This document shows, piece after piece, positions 26,086-37,131 of a DNA stretch of 64,000 nt. Origin of the DNA: Dehalobacterium formicoaceticum (lineage in GTDB: Bacteria > Bacillota > Dehalobacteriia > Dehalobacteriales > Dehalobacteriaceae); contig NZ_CP022121.1 in the NCBI RefSeq assembly GCF_002224645.1, forward strand, positions 3,569,501 through 3,633,500, written 5' to 3'. Position numbers and translations under genes: made by a program. The notes below the pieces were generated by a model. The model searched no databases and was not told the origin of the DNA. It saw only the letters and a list, made by a program, of their open reading frames with translations. Each line of letters starts with the position of its first letter. The first letter of the stretch is position 1.

Positions 26086-27428
26086 GCTATTTCCCCCCCC
26101 GCCTTTCCTGCCAGAAGATCAATTTCTTCTTTCGTTCTCTTTTCTGTGACAGCGATTAACCATCCATCTGTCAAATCAGGATAATCTTTACCTAAGGCAT
26201 AGCCGCCAATGATTTTTTCATCCAAAAGCTTTTTATTAAGTTGTTCCACAGGGGTCAGGCTCTTCAGAGCAAATTCCTTAAAGAACGGTGCATTGAACAA
26301 GGGTTGGAAATTTCCTGTTGCTACCAGCTGATTAAAAGCATAATGAGCCTTGTTCAGGCAAAGTTCGGCAACTTCCTTCAAGCCTTCCTTACCCAATAAA
26401 GTAAGATAGATCGTAGCTGCCAAGGCATTTAAGGCCTGATTGGAACAAATATTGGAAGTGGCCTTTTCCCGGCGGATATGCTGTTCTCTAGTCTGAATGG
26501 TGAGTACAAATCCTCGATTGCCAAAGGTATCCTTCGTTTCCCCCACAATTCGTCCCGGCATTTTTCTCATTAATTTATCCTTGGCAGCAAAGAATCCCAG
26601 ATACGGTCCGCCAAAGCTAATAGCATTACCCAAAGGCTGACCTTCACCCACGACAATGTCTGCCCCTAACTCTCCAGGGGATTTAAGCAAAGCTAAGGAA
26701 ATAGGATCCGCTGAAACAATAAAAAGGCTTTTATTTTGATGTGCTAAATCACTGATTTGCTGCAAGGATTCAATGATCCCAAAAAAGTTGGGACTTTGAA
26801 CGACCACCGCAGCGGTATCCGGCGAGATTTTTTCCGCCAAATCTTTCAGATCAATCTGACCGTTATCATACCCTATTTCTACTACTTTGATGTCACGAAA
26901 TTTTGCGTATGTATTCAGCACGACTCGACTTTCCGGATGAACGGTCTTGGCCACTAAGATTTCAGATCTCTTTACCGCTTGACAAGCCATAATCCCTGCC
27001 TCCGCCAAAGCGCTGGCTCCATCATACATGGAAGCATTTGCTACGTCCATTCCTGTCAACTCACAGATCATGGTTTGATACTCAAAGATGGATTGCAAAG
27101 TTCCCTGGCTGATTTCCGGTTGATAAGGAGTATAAGCGGTATAGAATTCTTGTCGGGAAAGGATATGATCAATCACAGAGGGCACAAAATGGTCATAGGC
27201 ACCTGCTCCCAGAAAACATGAATAATCATCCAGATTGAAATTTTTTCCTGCTTTCCCGGCCATGAGTTTCACCAATTCCATTTCCGAAAGGGCGGAAGGC
27301 AGATTCAATGCCCTCTTTAAACGCACTTCTTGAGGAATATCCTGAAAAAGATCCTCGGTGGAATTTAGTCCCAGGTCATTTAACATCCCCAACTGCTGTT
27401 GGGGTGTATTTGAGATGTATCTGGACAC
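26082..27428 (-). CDS. gcvPA: Glycine dehydrogenase (decarboxylating) subunit 1
   Basis: A 448-residue subunit that pairs with GcvPB to form the P protein. Family features: [19 protein letters not shown] (about residues 52-70), [20 protein letters not shown], and the [10 protein letters not shown] segment. The start is GTG at 27428 with GAGGACTAAAC upstream. It follows gcvH after 2 bp. No insertion or truncation seen. Confidence 0.97.
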   Translation of the reverse strand: MSRYISNTPQQQLGMLNDLGLNSTEDLFQDIPQEVRLKRALNLPSALSEMELVKLMAGKAGKNFNLDDYSCFLGAGAYDHFVPSVIDHILSRQEFYTAYTPYQPEISQGTLQSIFEYQTMICELTGMDVANASMYDGASALAEAGIMACQAVKRSEILVAKTVHPESRVVLNTYAKFRDIKVVEIGYDNGQIDLKDLAEKISPDTAAVVVQSPNFFGIIESLQQISDLAHQNKSLFIVSADPISLALLKSPGELGADIVVGEGQPLGNAISFGGPYLGFFAAKDKLMRKMPGRIVGETKDTFGNRGFVLTIQTREQHIRREKATSNICSNQALNALAATIYLTLLGKEGLKEVAELCLNKAHYAFNQLVATGNFQPLFNAPFFKEFALKSLTPVEQLNKKLLDEKIIGGYALGKDYPDLTDGWLIAVTEKRTKEEIDLLAGKAGGEIA

Positions 27429-27430
27429 GT

Positions 27431-27814
27431 TTAGTCCTCCTCTTGGCAGAGTTTTTCATAAGCTGCATCATCCAACAGTCCATCCAATTCCGAAGAATCA
27501 TTAAATTCAATGGCCACAAGCCAGCTTTCCGAGGCTTGCTCATTGATTTTCCCCGGTTCATACAATAAGTCTTCATTTATTTCCACTACTTTCCCGGATA
27601 CAGGCGCATACACATCTGAAGCTGCTTTAACCGATTCAATAACTCCCAAAGGGCCTCCGCTGCTTAATTCATCTCCCACCTGGGGTAATTCCACAAAAAC
27701 GATTTCACCCAGATGTTCTTGGGCAAAATCTGTGATGCCCACGTAAGCTTTATTTCCTTCAACTCTTACCCATTCATGAGTTTCTGTGAATTTAAATTCA
27801 TTGCTATTGGCCAT
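27431..27814 (-). CDS. gcvH: Glycine cleavage system H protein
   Basis: A 127-residue lipoyl carrier. The lipoylated lysine lies in [20 protein letters not shown] (about residues 58-77, Lys 63). The N-terminal [20 protein letters not shown] is typical. It carries the aminomethyl intermediate from P to T protein and electrons to the L protein. LplA in this cluster probably loads it. It sits between gcvT and gcvPA with short gaps. Complete. Confidence 0.98.
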   Translation of the reverse strand: MANSNEFKFTETHEWVRVEGNKAYVGITDFAQEHLGEIVFVELPQVGDELSSGGPLGVIESVKAASDVYAPVSGKVVEINEDLLYEPGKINEQASESWLVAIEFNDSSELDGLLDDAAYEKLCQEED

Positions 27815-27850
27815 GATAAACCCTCCTGATATATATTTTATATTTTCCCC

Positions 27851-28957
27851 TTATTTAGCTCCTTTAACGCTCTTTTTAACAAATGGTTTTTTAATGATCT
27901 TTCCCTTCAAGGCCTTGTTGCGCACCAAGATCTCAATCTCCCCGCCCTCATCGGCATACTTGGCATCTATTAAGGCTAAGCCAATGTTTTTTTTCAAACT
28001 GGGAGAAAAGCTGCCCGTGGTGACAAAACCAATTTTTTCTCCATCTGCCTGCACTTCATAATGGCTTCTGGCAATGCCCCGATCGATCATTTCAAATCCT
28101 ACCAATTTCCGCGGGATGCCCATTTCCTTTTGTTTCATTAAAGCATCTTTCCCGATAAAGTCATTCTTATCCAACTTAACAAAATATCCTAGGCCAGCCT
28201 CCAAAGGAGTGATATCCCGGTCAATTTCCTGTCCATATAAAGGGAGACAAACCTCAAAACGCAGCGTATCTCTGGCACCTAATCCACAAGGTATCAATCC
28301 TTCTTCTTTACCTGCTGCCAACAGTTTGTCCCAAAGGAAGGAAGCATCCTTCGGATCCAGATAAATTTCAAAACCATCCTCACCGGTATATCCTGTGCGG
28401 GAAATCAATGCAGTTACGCCTGATATGTTCACTTCCGGTAAAAAATGATAATAATCAAGCATTGATAAATTGGCATCCGTAAGTTTCTGCAGGATGACTT
28501 CAGCTTTTGGGCCCTGCAAAGCCAATTCGGCACATTGGTCAGATATATTATTTATTTCCACATCACCTTCCAAATGTTCCTGCAACCATTGAAAGTCTTT
28601 GTCCGTATTAGAAGCGTTAATCACCAATAGATACTCTTCCTGATGATACTTATAGACCAGGAGATCATCTACCACTCCACCCTCGGGATAGCACATGGGG
28701 GAGTAATAAATCTGAAAATTTGACATGGGGGAAATATCATTGACAATCATTTTTTGGATAAATTTTTCCGCATCCGGGCCTTTCACCGTAACTTCTCCCA
28801 TATGAGAAACATCAAAGAGCCCGGCAGCGGTTCTCACTGCTTCATGCTCAACGAGAATGCCTTGTCCCTGATACTCAATTGGCAAAGCCCAACCACCAAA
28901 ATCAACCACCTTGCCCTTAAGATTTACGTGTTGTTCATATAATGGTGTTTTCTTCAT
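27851..28957 (-). CDS. gcvT: Glycine cleavage system T protein (aminomethyltransferase)
   Basis: A 368-residue folate-dependent aminomethyltransferase. It releases ammonia and makes 5,10-methylene-tetrahydrofolate, which also feeds the purine genes to the right. Family motifs: GVFDVSHMGE-like GLFDVSHMGEVTVKGPDA (about residues 47-64), SRTGYTGEDGFEIYLDP (about 192-208), and PCGLGARDTLRFEVCLPLYG. First gene of the gcv operon, with AAAGGAG before the ATG. The 90 bp between the purD terminator and this gene is too short and has no pattern of a glycine riboswitch. Confidence 0.97.
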   Translation of the reverse strand: MKKTPLYEQHVNLKGKVVDFGGWALPIEYQGQGILVEHEAVRTAAGLFDVSHMGEVTVKGPDAEKFIQKMIVNDISPMSNFQIYYSPMCYPEGGVVDDLLVYKYHQEEYLLVINASNTDKDFQWLQEHLEGDVEINNISDQCAELALQGPKAEVILQKLTDANLSMLDYYHFLPEVNISGVTALISRTGYTGEDGFEIYLDPKDASFLWDKLLAAGKEEGLIPCGLGARDTLRFEVCLPLYGQEIDRDITPLEAGLGYFVKLDKNDFIGKDALMKQKEMGIPRKLVGFEMIDRGIARSHYEVQADGEKIGFVTTGSFSPSLKKNIGLALIDAKYADEGGEIEILVRNKALKGKIIKKPFVKKSVKGAK

Positions 28958-29042
28958 GCTTATGCTCCTTTAGACAATTTAGAGAATATTATTCCCTTTT
29001 ACCTTTTGTCTCAACCTAAGAATCAAAAATTAATGTTTAATT

Positions 29043-29083
29043 AAAAAAAACAGGGCGCATGACACCTCGTCAATACCCTGTTT
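29043..29083 (-). terminator. Terminator of the purine operon
   Basis: AAACAGGG (29048-29055) pairs with CCCTGTTT (29076-29083). On the minus strand it is followed by a run of T (the A-run starting at 29043). It lies about 100 bp after the purD stop, separating the pur and gcv operons. Confidence 0.85.
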
Positions 29084-29179
29084 ATTGACCCTCTCATCCA
29101 GCTATATCATTGCGTTTATTTAAATGAATTTTAATTTATTTAATTTTACATGAAGCAGTTCTATTTGTCAATATTTTTA

Positions 29180-30445
29180 TCATCTATCCAGGGCTTTTTT
29201 CCCTATATCGGTGCGATAATGCATGCCTTGAAAACTAATTTTGTCCACTTCCCTGTAGGCATTTTTAATGGCTTCCGCTACCGAATTGCCTTTTGCCGTA
29301 ACGCCCAGGACGCGTCCGCCGGATGTCACAATATCATTTCCCGCAAAGGATGTTCCGGCATGAAAAACCATGCTCTCCGACTGGGCAGAGCCTAACCCTT
29401 GAATCTTCATGCCTTTCTCATAGGATCCCGGATAACCCCCGGAGGCCAGTACCACACATACCGCAGCCTCATCATACCATAAGATTTCCTGTCGGGACAG
29501 CTCGCCCGCCAAAATTGCCTGGATAATATCAACCAGATCTGTTTTTAAAAGCATCATGACCGGCTGGGTTTCCGGATCCCCAAAACGGGCATTATATTCC
29601 AACACCTTGGGCCCCGATCCCGTTAACATTAACCCCACATAAAGCACGCCTTGATAAGTTCTGCCTTCAGACTTTAATCCTGCCACCGTGGGTTTAATAA
29701 TCCTTTCCAGTACATCTTCAGCAAGCTCCGGGGTATAAACGGGAGCAGGGGCATAAGCGCCCATTCCACCGGTATTCGGCCCCTGATCATCATTAAAGAC
29801 CCTCTTATGATCTTGGGCAGAGATCATCGGTATCACATGCTCCCCATCGGTAAAAGCCAAAATACTGACTTCTTCTCCCTCTAAAAATTCCTCGATCACC
29901 ACCCTGGTCCCCGCTTGTCCAAAAACCTTGTTTTCCATAATTTCCTGGACCGCATTGACAGCAGTCTCCTCATCGGGAGCCACGATTACACCTTTTCCTG
30001 CAGCTAAGCCATCCGCTTTCACCACAATGGGGGCGCCTTGCTTACGAATATAATCAATGGCGGGGGCTGCCTCTTCAAAAACCTGGTATTGGGCAGTGGG
30101 GATTTGATATTTTCCCATAATGCGTTTGGCTAAAGCCTTACTGCCTTCGATTTCTGCTGCTTCCTTCGAGGGGCCAAATATCTTCAGCCCAGCTGCCTGA
30201 AACTGATTGACAATCCCATTTGTCAGAGGAATTTCCGGGCCGACCACTGTCAGATCAATCTTTTCCTTTTTGGCAAATGATAAGAGTCCTTCAATATCTT
30301 CGGCATTAATCTCAATGCATTCCGCCATTTGGGAAATACCCGCATTTCCCGGTGCGCAAAATACTTTATTCACCTTTGGACTTTGGATCAGTTTCCATAC
30401 CAAAGCATGTTCCCGTCCACCGCCACCGACAACCAGTACCTTCAT
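29180..30445 (-). CDS. purD: Phosphoribosylamine-glycine ligase
   Basis: About 421 residues, an ATP-grasp enzyme joining glycine to phosphoribosylamine (second step of IMP synthesis). The start MKVLVVGGGGREHALVWKL fits the family. An upstream ATG at 30469 with AAAAGGGG is possible and would add 8 residues. The ATP-grasp core includes PIVVKADGLAAGKGVIVA (about 138-155), the NTGGMGAYAPAP segment, and EYNARFGDPETQ near residue 285. Last gene of the pur operon. Complete. Confidence 0.96.
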   Translation of the reverse strand: MKVLVVGGGGREHALVWKLIQSPKVNKVFCAPGNAGISQMAECIEINAEDIEGLLSFAKKEKIDLTVVGPEIPLTNGIVNQFQAAGLKIFGPSKEAAEIEGSKALAKRIMGKYQIPTAQYQVFEEAAPAIDYIRKQGAPIVVKADGLAAGKGVIVAPDEETAVNAVQEIMENKVFGQAGTRVVIEEFLEGEEVSILAFTDGEHVIPMISAQDHKRVFNDDQGPNTGGMGAYAPAPVYTPELAEDVLERIIKPTVAGLKSEGRTYQGVLYVGLMLTGSGPKVLEYNARFGDPETQPVMMLLKTDLVDIIQAILAGELSRQEILWYDEAAVCVVLASGGYPGSYEKGMKIQGLGSAQSESMVFHAGTSFAGNDIVTSGGRVLGVTAKGNSVAEAIKNAYREVDKISFQGMHYRTDIGKKALDR

Positions 30446-30481
30446 CTCCTCAAAGCACTCCTTTCCCATAGGTTTCCCCTT

Positions 30482-32023
30482 TTAGTGTTTAAAATGCCTT
30501 ATCCCGGTAAAAACCATCGCGATGTTATGTTCATCCGCAGCAAGAATAGATTCTTCATCTTTAAGGGAGCCCCCCGGCTGAATGATGGCAGTAATGCCTG
30601 CCTGACCGGCCTGATCAACTGTATCCCGAAAAGGGAAAAAAGCATCCGAGGCCAGGACTGCTCCCCGGCACTCCTGTCCGCCCTGGGTCAAAGCAATTTG
30701 AGCCGCACCAACCCGGTTCATTTGTCCTGCTCCTACTCCCAAGGTTTGGTGATTTTTTGAGACCACAATCCCGTTGGATTTCACATGTTTGACCACGCGC
30801 CAGGAAAAGAGCAGTTCTGTCAGTTCCTCATCTGTTGGCTTCCTTTTCGTTACAACCTTTAAGTCAGCGGCCGACAGCTTTCCTCCATCTATATCTTGAA
30901 GCAGTATCCCGCCATGAACCTTCTTCACATCAAACCTGCTCACATCTTCCGAAGTAAATACACCTGTTTCCAATAATCGAATGTTCGCTTTGTTCGTCAA
31001 AACCGCCAAAGCTTCCTTGGTAAAGGAAGGGGCGATCACGGCTTCTAAAAATGTTTCCGTCATTTTTTGCGCCGTTTCCAGGTCAACTTCCCGGTTTAAG
31101 CCCACAATGCCGCCAAAAGCAGACACGGGGTCAGCCTGAAAAGCCCGCTCATAAGCCATGGCGAGACTCTCCCCTAAGGCAGTGCCACAGGGATTCGTAT
31201 GCTTTATGATCACCGCTGCCGCTTCCGGAAATTCCTTGACCAATTCCAAGGCCGCATTTAAGTCCACAATATTGTTAAAAGAGAGCTCTTTACCATGGAT
31301 TTGCCGGGCTGTTCCAATTCCTGCACCATGAGCGCCTATTTCACGATAAAAGGCCGCTTTTTGATGGGGATTTTCCCCGTAGCGCAGTTCCTGAATTTTT
31401 TCTCCCCGGAGACATAAATGGTCAGGAAAGGATCCTTGCTCGTCCTTCACCTGAGCCAAATAAGCTGCAATATGGGTATCATAATCAGCCGTATGGGCAA
31501 AAGCTTCCTGAGCCAGGCTAAACCTGGTTTCTTCCTTAATTGTCCCTGTTGACTTCAGCTGTTCAAGGATTTCCCGGTATCTTTTGGGGTTAACCACTAC
31601 GGCCACCCCTTGGTAATTTTTGGCTGCTGCCCGCACCATGGCAGGGCCTCCGATATCAATATTTTCAATGGCTTCTGCCAGGGTGACATTTTCCCGGGCG
31701 ATGGTTTCTTTAAATGGATATAAGTTAACAACCACCAAGTCGATGGGTACAATGTCCAGCTCTGCCAGCTGGGCTAAATGTTCCGGCGTTCTCTTGGCTA
31801 GAATGCCTGCATGAACATGGGGATGTAAAGTTTTTACCCGTCCTTCCAATATTTCCGGAAAACCGGTGATGTCTGTCACATATGTAGCAGCGACGCCCTC
31901 TTGGGTGATGGTTTTAAAAGTTCCCCCCGTAGAAACGATTTCGTAACCTAATTGCACCAATTCACGAGCCAATTCCACCACACCGGTTTTATCCGAGACA
32001 CTGATCATCGCTCTTTTCTTCAC
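30482..32023 (-). CDS. purH: Bifunctional AICAR transformylase/IMP cyclohydrolase
   Basis: About 513 residues, catalysing the last two steps of IMP synthesis. The N-terminal cyclohydrolase starts [18 protein letters not shown], with [20 protein letters not shown] near residue 65. The transformylase core holds [15 protein letters not shown] and [13 protein letters not shown] prefer GTG at 32023, with AAAGGAT upstream. An ATG at 32035 sits too close to that site. It follows purN by 37 bp. Complete. Confidence 0.96.
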   Translation of the reverse strand: MKKRAMISVSDKTGVVELARELVQLGYEIVSTGGTFKTITQEGVAATYVTDITGFPEILEGRVKTLHPHVHAGILAKRTPEHLAQLAELDIVPIDLVVVNLYPFKETIARENVTLAEAIENIDIGGPAMVRAAAKNYQGVAVVVNPKRYREILEQLKSTGTIKEETRFSLAQEAFAHTADYDTHIAAYLAQVKDEQGSFPDHLCLRGEKIQELRYGENPHQKAAFYREIGAHGAGIGTARQIHGKELSFNNIVDLNAALELVKEFPEAAAVIIKHTNPCGTALGESLAMAYERAFQADPVSAFGGIVGLNREVDLETAQKMTETFLEAVIAPSFTKEALAVLTNKANIRLLETGVFTSEDVSRFDVKKVHGGILLQDIDGGKLSAADLKVVTKRKPTDEELTELLFSWRVVKHVKSNGIVVSKNHQTLGVGAGQMNRVGAAQIALTQGGQECRGAVLASDAFFPFRDTVDQAGQAGITAIIQPGGSLKDEESILAADEHNIAMVFTGIRHFKH

Positions 32024-32060
32024 TTTAAAACACATCCTTTATTCAGTGAATTTACTTCCC

Positions 32061-32693
32061 TTAAGAGAGTTCGGCGTCCTGTCCTTGATGCACCTTGACC
32101 CTTCTACCCAGAATTTCAACCCGTCCTTCCGCGATCCACTGTATCACTTGGGAATACAATTCATGTTCCTTTGCTAAAATGCGTCGGGCCAGATTTTCCT
32201 CCGTATCATCCTCTTCCACAGGTACGGAGCATTGGGCAATAATCGGGCCGGAATCTACTCCTGGATCCACAAAATGAACCGTGCAGCCGGAGATCTTAAC
32301 CCCATAATCCAAGGCCTGCTTTTGCCCATGGGTTCCGGGAAAAGAAGGTAATAAAGCAGGATGAATATTAATCACTCTTTGGGGAAATTTGGTTAAGAAA
32401 TCTTCTCCCAAGATCCGCATAAATCCGGCCAGTACCACCAGTTCCCCTTGATACTGCCGAACCAGCTTCCCTAATGCCAGATCATACTCCTTGCGCTGGG
32501 GGAAGCTTTTCGGATCAAGAAAGATGCCGGTGATCCCTTCTTCCTCCGCTTTCTTTAATGCCGGTGCATCCTCATGATCGCTGATGACCACATTGATTTG
32601 AGCCTGGAGATTTCCGTTTTTAATTTGTTCGATAATTGCCAGCAAATTAGAACCTCTGCCGGAAGCCAGCACAGCTAATTTCAGAGGTGCCAT
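32061..32693 (-). CDS. purN: Phosphoribosylglycinamide formyltransferase (folate-dependent)
   Basis: A 210-residue GART enzyme using 10-formyl-tetrahydrofolate. The N-terminal LAVLASGRGSNLLAIIEQ binds the substrate phosphate. INIHPALLPSFPGTHGQKQA (about residues 108-127) contains the catalytic Asn-His pair, and VDSGPIIAQ the nearby Asp. It starts 1 bp after the purM stop. Complete. Confidence 0.97.
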   Translation of the reverse strand: MAPLKLAVLASGRGSNLLAIIEQIKNGNLQAQINVVISDHEDAPALKKAEEEGITGIFLDPKSFPQRKEYDLALGKLVRQYQGELVVLAGFMRILGEDFLTKFPQRVINIHPALLPSFPGTHGQKQALDYGVKISGCTVHFVDPGVDSGPIIAQCSVPVEEDDTEENLARRILAKEHELYSQVIQWIAEGRVEILGRRVKVHQGQDAELS

Positions 32694-32694
32694 T

Positions 32695-33723
32695 TTATTT
32701 TTCCCTTACGGTGAAATGGACTTTTCCATCACCCGCCGTGATTTTTCCCATGATAAAAGCGCCGGCACAATCAGCTAGAATTCCCGATACCTGAGAGGGA
32801 TCACAAATAATACAATATCCTACGCCCATATTAAAGACCCGAAACATTTCTTCTTCCGTCACCTGCCCTAATTTTTGGATCAAACGAAAAACTGGCGGAG
32901 TTTCCCACGTTGTGAGATCAATATCAGCCTGTACACCCTCCGGAAAAACCCGGGGCAGATTTTCTGTCAGGCCGCCTCCGGTAATATGAGCCATGCCTTT
33001 AATCTCGTATTTGGCGATTAAAGGCAGCATATCCTGGACATAGATACGAGTTGGTTTCAACATTGCCTCCCCAAGGGTACAATCAAGCTCAGGGATAAAT
33101 TCGTCCATTTTTAAAGCAGCCAGCTCCAAAAGCACTTTACGAGCCAAAGAAAAGCCATTGGAATGCAGACCGGAAGAAGGAAGGCCAATGATCACATCTC
33201 CGGGAACAATGGCAGAGCCGTTGATGATTTTATCTTTGTTGACCACGCCTACGGCAAATCCCGCAATATCATACTCATCCTCAGCATAAAAGCCGGGCAT
33301 TTCTGCCGTTTCCCCGCCAATTAAAGCACATCCCGCCTGAAGGCAGCCGGCGGCAACTCCTTTGACAATTTCCTCAACTTTAGGCGGATTTAATTTCCCC
33401 ACGGCTAAGTAATCTAAAAAGAAAAGGGGTTCTGCTCCCTGGACTAAGATATCATTGACACACATCGCTACTGCATCAATACCGATGGTATCGTGCCTGT
33501 CTGTGATCATGGCAATTTTTAATTTCGTCCCCACTCCATCGGTACCGGATACCAAGACCGGTTGATGATATTTGTCAATATCCAAGGCGAATAACCCGGC
33601 AAAACTGCCCAGATCTGTCAAAACCTCCGGTCGGAAAGTTTTCTTAACATGATGCTTCATACGCTGTACGGCCTCATCCCCCGCTGTAATATCTACACCG
33701 GCATCCTGATAGGTTGTCCCCAT
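32695..33723 (-). CDS. purM: Phosphoribosylformylglycinamidine cyclo-ligase (AIR synthetase)
   Basis: A 342-residue enzyme closing the imidazole ring with ATP. Visible family signatures: [20 protein letters not shown] (about residues 59-78), [14 protein letters not shown], and [17 protein letters not shown] (about 247-263). It follows purF by 1 bp. Complete and ordinary. Confidence 0.97.
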   Translation of the reverse strand: MGTTYQDAGVDITAGDEAVQRMKHHVKKTFRPEVLTDLGSFAGLFALDIDKYHQPVLVSGTDGVGTKLKIAMITDRHDTIGIDAVAMCVNDILVQGAEPLFFLDYLAVGKLNPPKVEEIVKGVAAGCLQAGCALIGGETAEMPGFYAEDEYDIAGFAVGVVNKDKIINGSAIVPGDVIIGLPSSGLHSNGFSLARKVLLELAALKMDEFIPELDCTLGEAMLKPTRIYVQDMLPLIAKYEIKGMAHITGGGLTENLPRVFPEGVQADIDLTTWETPPVFRLIQKLGQVTEEEMFRVFNMGVGYCIICDPSQVSGILADCAGAFIMGKITAGDGKVHFTVREK

Positions 33724-33724
33724 A

Positions 33725-35146
33725 TTACTCTACCTCCTGCTCCATCGGGTATTCACCCACACGTTTTGAAATACCTAAAGGGTATTCGCCGGTAAAACAA
33801 GCGGCACAAAAACTATCCTTGGATGAACCGGTGGCCTCAACCATACCCTCCAGACTCAGAAAATGCAAACCGTCTGCCCCAATATATTCCCTTATTTCTT
33901 CAATTGATTGTTTTACCGCAATCAGCTGATTTCTTTCTTGAGTATCAATACCATAATAACAGGGGTACTTGACCGTCGGCGAGCTCACCATTAAGTGGAC
34001 CTCTTTCGCGCCTGCATTCCGGATCATCTGTACGATCTGCTTGCTGGTGGTGCCTCGTACCACGGAATCATCCACCATCACCACTCTTTTTCCTTCAATA
34101 ATATCCCGAATGGGGTTTAGTTTCAGCCTGACTGCAGTCTCCCGCATCTTTTGCGTCGGTTTGATGAAAGTTCGCCCAATATAACGGTTTTTCATTAAAC
34201 CTTCCATGTAGGGAATCCCGGATGCTTCCGCATACCCTAAGGCTGCCGGCACGCCGGAGTCCGGTACCGGTATCACAATATCCGCATCTATCGGATATTC
34301 CTGAGCTAATTGCCGTCCCATAGCACGCCGTACCAATGTTACATTCCTGCCGTCAAAATTAGAATCCGGCCGGGCTAAATAAACAAATTCGAAAATACAA
34401 AAAGCTTGTTCAGAGCTTTTCATGGCATGGATGCTTCTCAGCCCATCATTATCAATGATGACAATTTCCCCCGGATCAACATCCCGAATAAATTCAGCAC
34501 CAACCGTATCTAAGGCACAGGTCTCCGAAGCTAGGATATATGATTTGCCCTTTTTTCCAATACACAGAGGTCGCACCCCATGTGGATCCCGGACACCGAT
34601 CAATTGATCCTCCGTCATCACCAGCAGAGAGTAGGCGCCTTTAATATCGATCATCATTTTCATCAACGCCTCTTCAATGGAGCTTTGTCCATAGCGGGCA
34701 ATAAGTTTTACAATCACTTCTGTATCGGAAGTAGTTTGAAAAACCGAGCCGTTTAAAGCTAAGCGTTGACGAATTTCATTGGCATTAATCAAGCTCCCAT
34801 TGTGTGCCAAAGAAATTAAACCCTTTAAATATCTGAAATCCAAGGGTTGGGTATTTACCGCCAAACCGGAATCGACTGTAGAATACCGTACATGGCCAAT
34901 GGCCAGATGGCCTTTCAAGGGTGCCAGTATTTTTTCGTTGAAAACCTCTCCCACCAAACCCATGTCTTTATGATTCTTAAACTCTTTACCATCAGAAACA
35001 GTAATCCCGGTACTCTCTTGCCCTCTGTGCTGCAAGGCATATAGCCCATAATAGGTCATGGTAGCCACATCCATGTTGTGCCCATAAATCCCAAAAAGAC
35101 CGCATTCGTCTTTTGGTTTTTCATCTGTATTCAGCAAATCGATCAT
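33725..35146 (-). CDS. purF: Amidophosphoribosyltransferase
   Basis: A 473-residue enzyme for the first committed step of purine synthesis. A short propeptide (13 residues) precedes the catalytic Cys in [10 protein letters not shown], as in the Bacillus type. The PRPP-binding motif is [18 protein letters not shown] (about residues 356-373). Cysteines in [16 protein letters not shown] and [10 protein letters not shown] are placed for the iron-sulfur cluster of this class, which makes the enzyme oxygen sensitive. It begins 44 bp after purB. Confidence 0.97.
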   Translation of the reverse strand: MIDLLNTDEKPKDECGLFGIYGHNMDVATMTYYGLYALQHRGQESTGITVSDGKEFKNHKDMGLVGEVFNEKILAPLKGHLAIGHVRYSTVDSGLAVNTQPLDFRYLKGLISLAHNGSLINANEIRQRLALNGSVFQTTSDTEVIVKLIARYGQSSIEEALMKMMIDIKGAYSLLVMTEDQLIGVRDPHGVRPLCIGKKGKSYILASETCALDTVGAEFIRDVDPGEIVIIDNDGLRSIHAMKSSEQAFCIFEFVYLARPDSNFDGRNVTLVRRAMGRQLAQEYPIDADIVIPVPDSGVPAALGYAEASGIPYMEGLMKNRYIGRTFIKPTQKMRETAVRLKLNPIRDIIEGKRVVMVDDSVVRGTTSKQIVQMIRNAGAKEVHLMVSSPTVKYPCYYGIDTQERNQLIAVKQSIEEIREYIGADGLHFLSLEGMVEATGSSKDSFCAACFTGEYPLGISKRVGEYPMEQEVE

Positions 35147-35190
35147 ACAATGACCCCCCTTGGCTTTTATTTAAAAGAATTTGATCATTT

Positions 35191-36486
35191 CTATAAGCCG
35201 GCCCGTTGAAAGATGTAATCAATATATCGGGTATGGTAATCATAATCAAATAGGCTATCCACCTCTTCATGGGAAAGATAACTCATAATATCCTTATCTT
35301 GTAAAATAAGATATTCAAAATCTGTTTTGGTCTGCCATGCAATCATTGCATTTCTTTGAACCCATTCATAAGCGGTCTCCCTCAAAAGCCCTTTGTCTAC
35401 CAAAGTCAGGAGCACCCGCTGAGAGAAGACTAACCCAAGGGTTTTATTGAGATTGGTGCGCATATTTTCCTCATAAACATTTAAATGCTCCATTACATTA
35501 ATAAAAAGATGCAGCATATAATCCAATAAAATACAGCTATCCGGTATGATTACTCTTTCTACGGAAGAATGGGTAATATCCCTTTCATGCCACAAAGCGA
35601 CATTCTCCATGGCAGCAAGGGCATTTCCCCGGAGCACTCGGGATAAACCGGTTACGCGCTCCGCAGTAATCGGGTTTTTCTTATGGGGCATCGCGGAAGA
35701 TCCCTTTTGCCCTTTGGCAAAAGCTTCCTCAACCTCCAGAATATCTGTACGCTGCAGATTCCTGATTTCCGTGGAAAACTTTTCTAATGAACTGCCAATG
35801 AGGGCTAATGTGGTTAAAAATTCTGCATGGCGGTCTCTTTGAATGATTTGTGTCGATACCTGAGCTGGTTTCAGTCCCATTTTACGGCAAACATGTTCTT
35901 CGATCTGGGGATCAACATTAGCAAAAGTTCCTACCGCACCTGATATTTTCCCAACAGAGATCACTTCTTTTGCTTTCAGCATACGTTCAATACATCGATC
36001 AATCTCCATCGTCCAAAGAGCCATTTTTAATCCGAAGGTAACAGGTTCCGCATGAATGCCGTGGGTTCGTCCTACTTCCAAGGTGTATTTATATTTTTTT
36101 GCTTTTTCAGCCAGCACACTACGCAGTTTGCGCAAGCGGGCGATCAGAAGATCCGCTGCTTCCCTCATTTGTGCGGAGAGAGCTGTATCCAACACATCAG
36201 AAGAAGTCATACCCATATGAATATATTTGGAGGCCTCCCCTACCTTTTCTCCCACCGCAGTTAAAAAAGCGATGACATCATGTCTGGTAACTTTTTCAAT
36301 TTCTTCAATCCTGGGGATATCAAAACTGGCTTTCGTTTTGATATCCTGAAAAGCTTCCTGAGGAATCAATCCTAAATCAGCCATCGCTTCACAAGCAAAA
36401 ATCTCCGCATCCAGCATCTTTTGAAAGCGATTTTCAGATTCCCACACGCTGCCCATTTCAGGCAGGGTATAGCGGTCAATCATCAC
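35191..36486 (-). CDS. purB: Adenylosuccinate lyase
   Basis: A 431-residue fumarase/aspartase-superfamily enzyme acting twice in purine synthesis (SAICAR and adenylosuccinate cleavage). The signature loop is GSSAMPHKKNPITAERV (about residues 263-279), with HMGMTSSDVLDTALS near residue 88 and GRTHGIHAEPVTFG near residue 140. Two adjacent ATGs exist at the start, and the second gives the usual MIDRYTLPEMG. It follows purE by 23 bp. Complete. Confidence 0.97.
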   Translation of the reverse strand: MMIDRYTLPEMGSVWESENRFQKMLDAEIFACEAMADLGLIPQEAFQDIKTKASFDIPRIEEIEKVTRHDVIAFLTAVGEKVGEASKYIHMGMTSSDVLDTALSAQMREAADLLIARLRKLRSVLAEKAKKYKYTLEVGRTHGIHAEPVTFGLKMALWTMEIDRCIERMLKAKEVISVGKISGAVGTFANVDPQIEEHVCRKMGLKPAQVSTQIIQRDRHAEFLTTLALIGSSLEKFSTEIRNLQRTDILEVEEAFAKGQKGSSAMPHKKNPITAERVTGLSRVLRGNALAAMENVALWHERDITHSSVERVIIPDSCILLDYMLHLFINVMEHLNVYEENMRTNLNKTLGLVFSQRVLLTLVDKGLLRETAYEWVQRNAMIAWQTKTDFEYLILQDKDIMSYLSHEEVDSLFDYDYHTRYIDYIFQRAGL

Positions 36487-36509
36487 ACATCCTCCTCATA
36501 TTCAACTTA

Positions 36510-37031
36510 TTACTTCATATTTGCTAAGTAAGCATCCACTCCGATTTCCTGCAAACGATCATCTTTCCCGGCTACCTGCTCAGCCATTTCCTTTCTGAAG
36601 GCCTTGAGTTTTTCTTGAACCACAGGATATTTCAAGGCCAAAATTTGGGCCGCCAAAATACCTGCATTTTTGGCCCCATTTATGGAGACGGTGGCCACAG
36701 GAATACCTGGCGGCATCTGGACAATGGAATATAAAGAATCCACACCATTGAGGGTAGCTGTTTTAATCGGTACGCCAATCACCGGTATGGTGGTAAAAGC
36801 GGCGATGACCCCGGGCAAATGAGCAGCTCCCCCGGCACCGGCAATAATCACTTCAATTCCTTTTTCTTCGGCAGTTTCCGCAATTTGAGCTGTCTTATGA
36901 GGCACTCGGTGCGCAGACGAAATATACACCTGACATGAAATCCCCATTTGTTCTAAAAATTGTATTGCATCCTTCATAATCGGCAGATCCGAATCACTAC
37001 CCATAACAACTGCCACTTTGAATTCACTCAT
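36510..37031 (-). CDS. purE: N5-carboxyaminoimidazole ribonucleotide mutase
   Basis: A 173-residue class I PurE. VVMGSDSDLPIMKDAI at the start, SSAHRVPHKTAQ (about residues 39-50) and AGAGGAAHLPGVIAAFT are the active-site blocks. Class I PurE normally works with PurK, which is not in this cluster. It is the first gene of the operon and lies about 95 bp downstream of a strong promoter with a PurBox-like site. Complete. Confidence 0.96.
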   Translation of the reverse strand: MSEFKVAVVMGSDSDLPIMKDAIQFLEQMGISCQVYISSAHRVPHKTAQIAETAEEKGIEVIIAGAGGAAHLPGVIAAFTTIPVIGVPIKTATLNGVDSLYSIVQMPPGIPVATVSINGAKNAGILAAQILALKYPVVQEKLKAFRKEMAEQVAGKDDRLQEIGVDAYLANMK

Positions 37032-37131
37032 TTTTATGCCCGCCTTTCCGATTTATTGATACCTTAGCTTCCTGCTTTAGGTGCAAAAATATGTATTTTT
37101 CGACCTGGAGCTTCATTGATTTCTTGCTTAA

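Noticed and set aside
28958-29047. Glycine riboswitch upstream of gcvT
   Set aside because: The gap is too short and lacks the conserved core pattern.
37079-37106. Purine riboswitch in the purE leader
   Set aside because: Only an AT-rich imperfect hairpin is present, without the three-way junction pattern of purine riboswitches.
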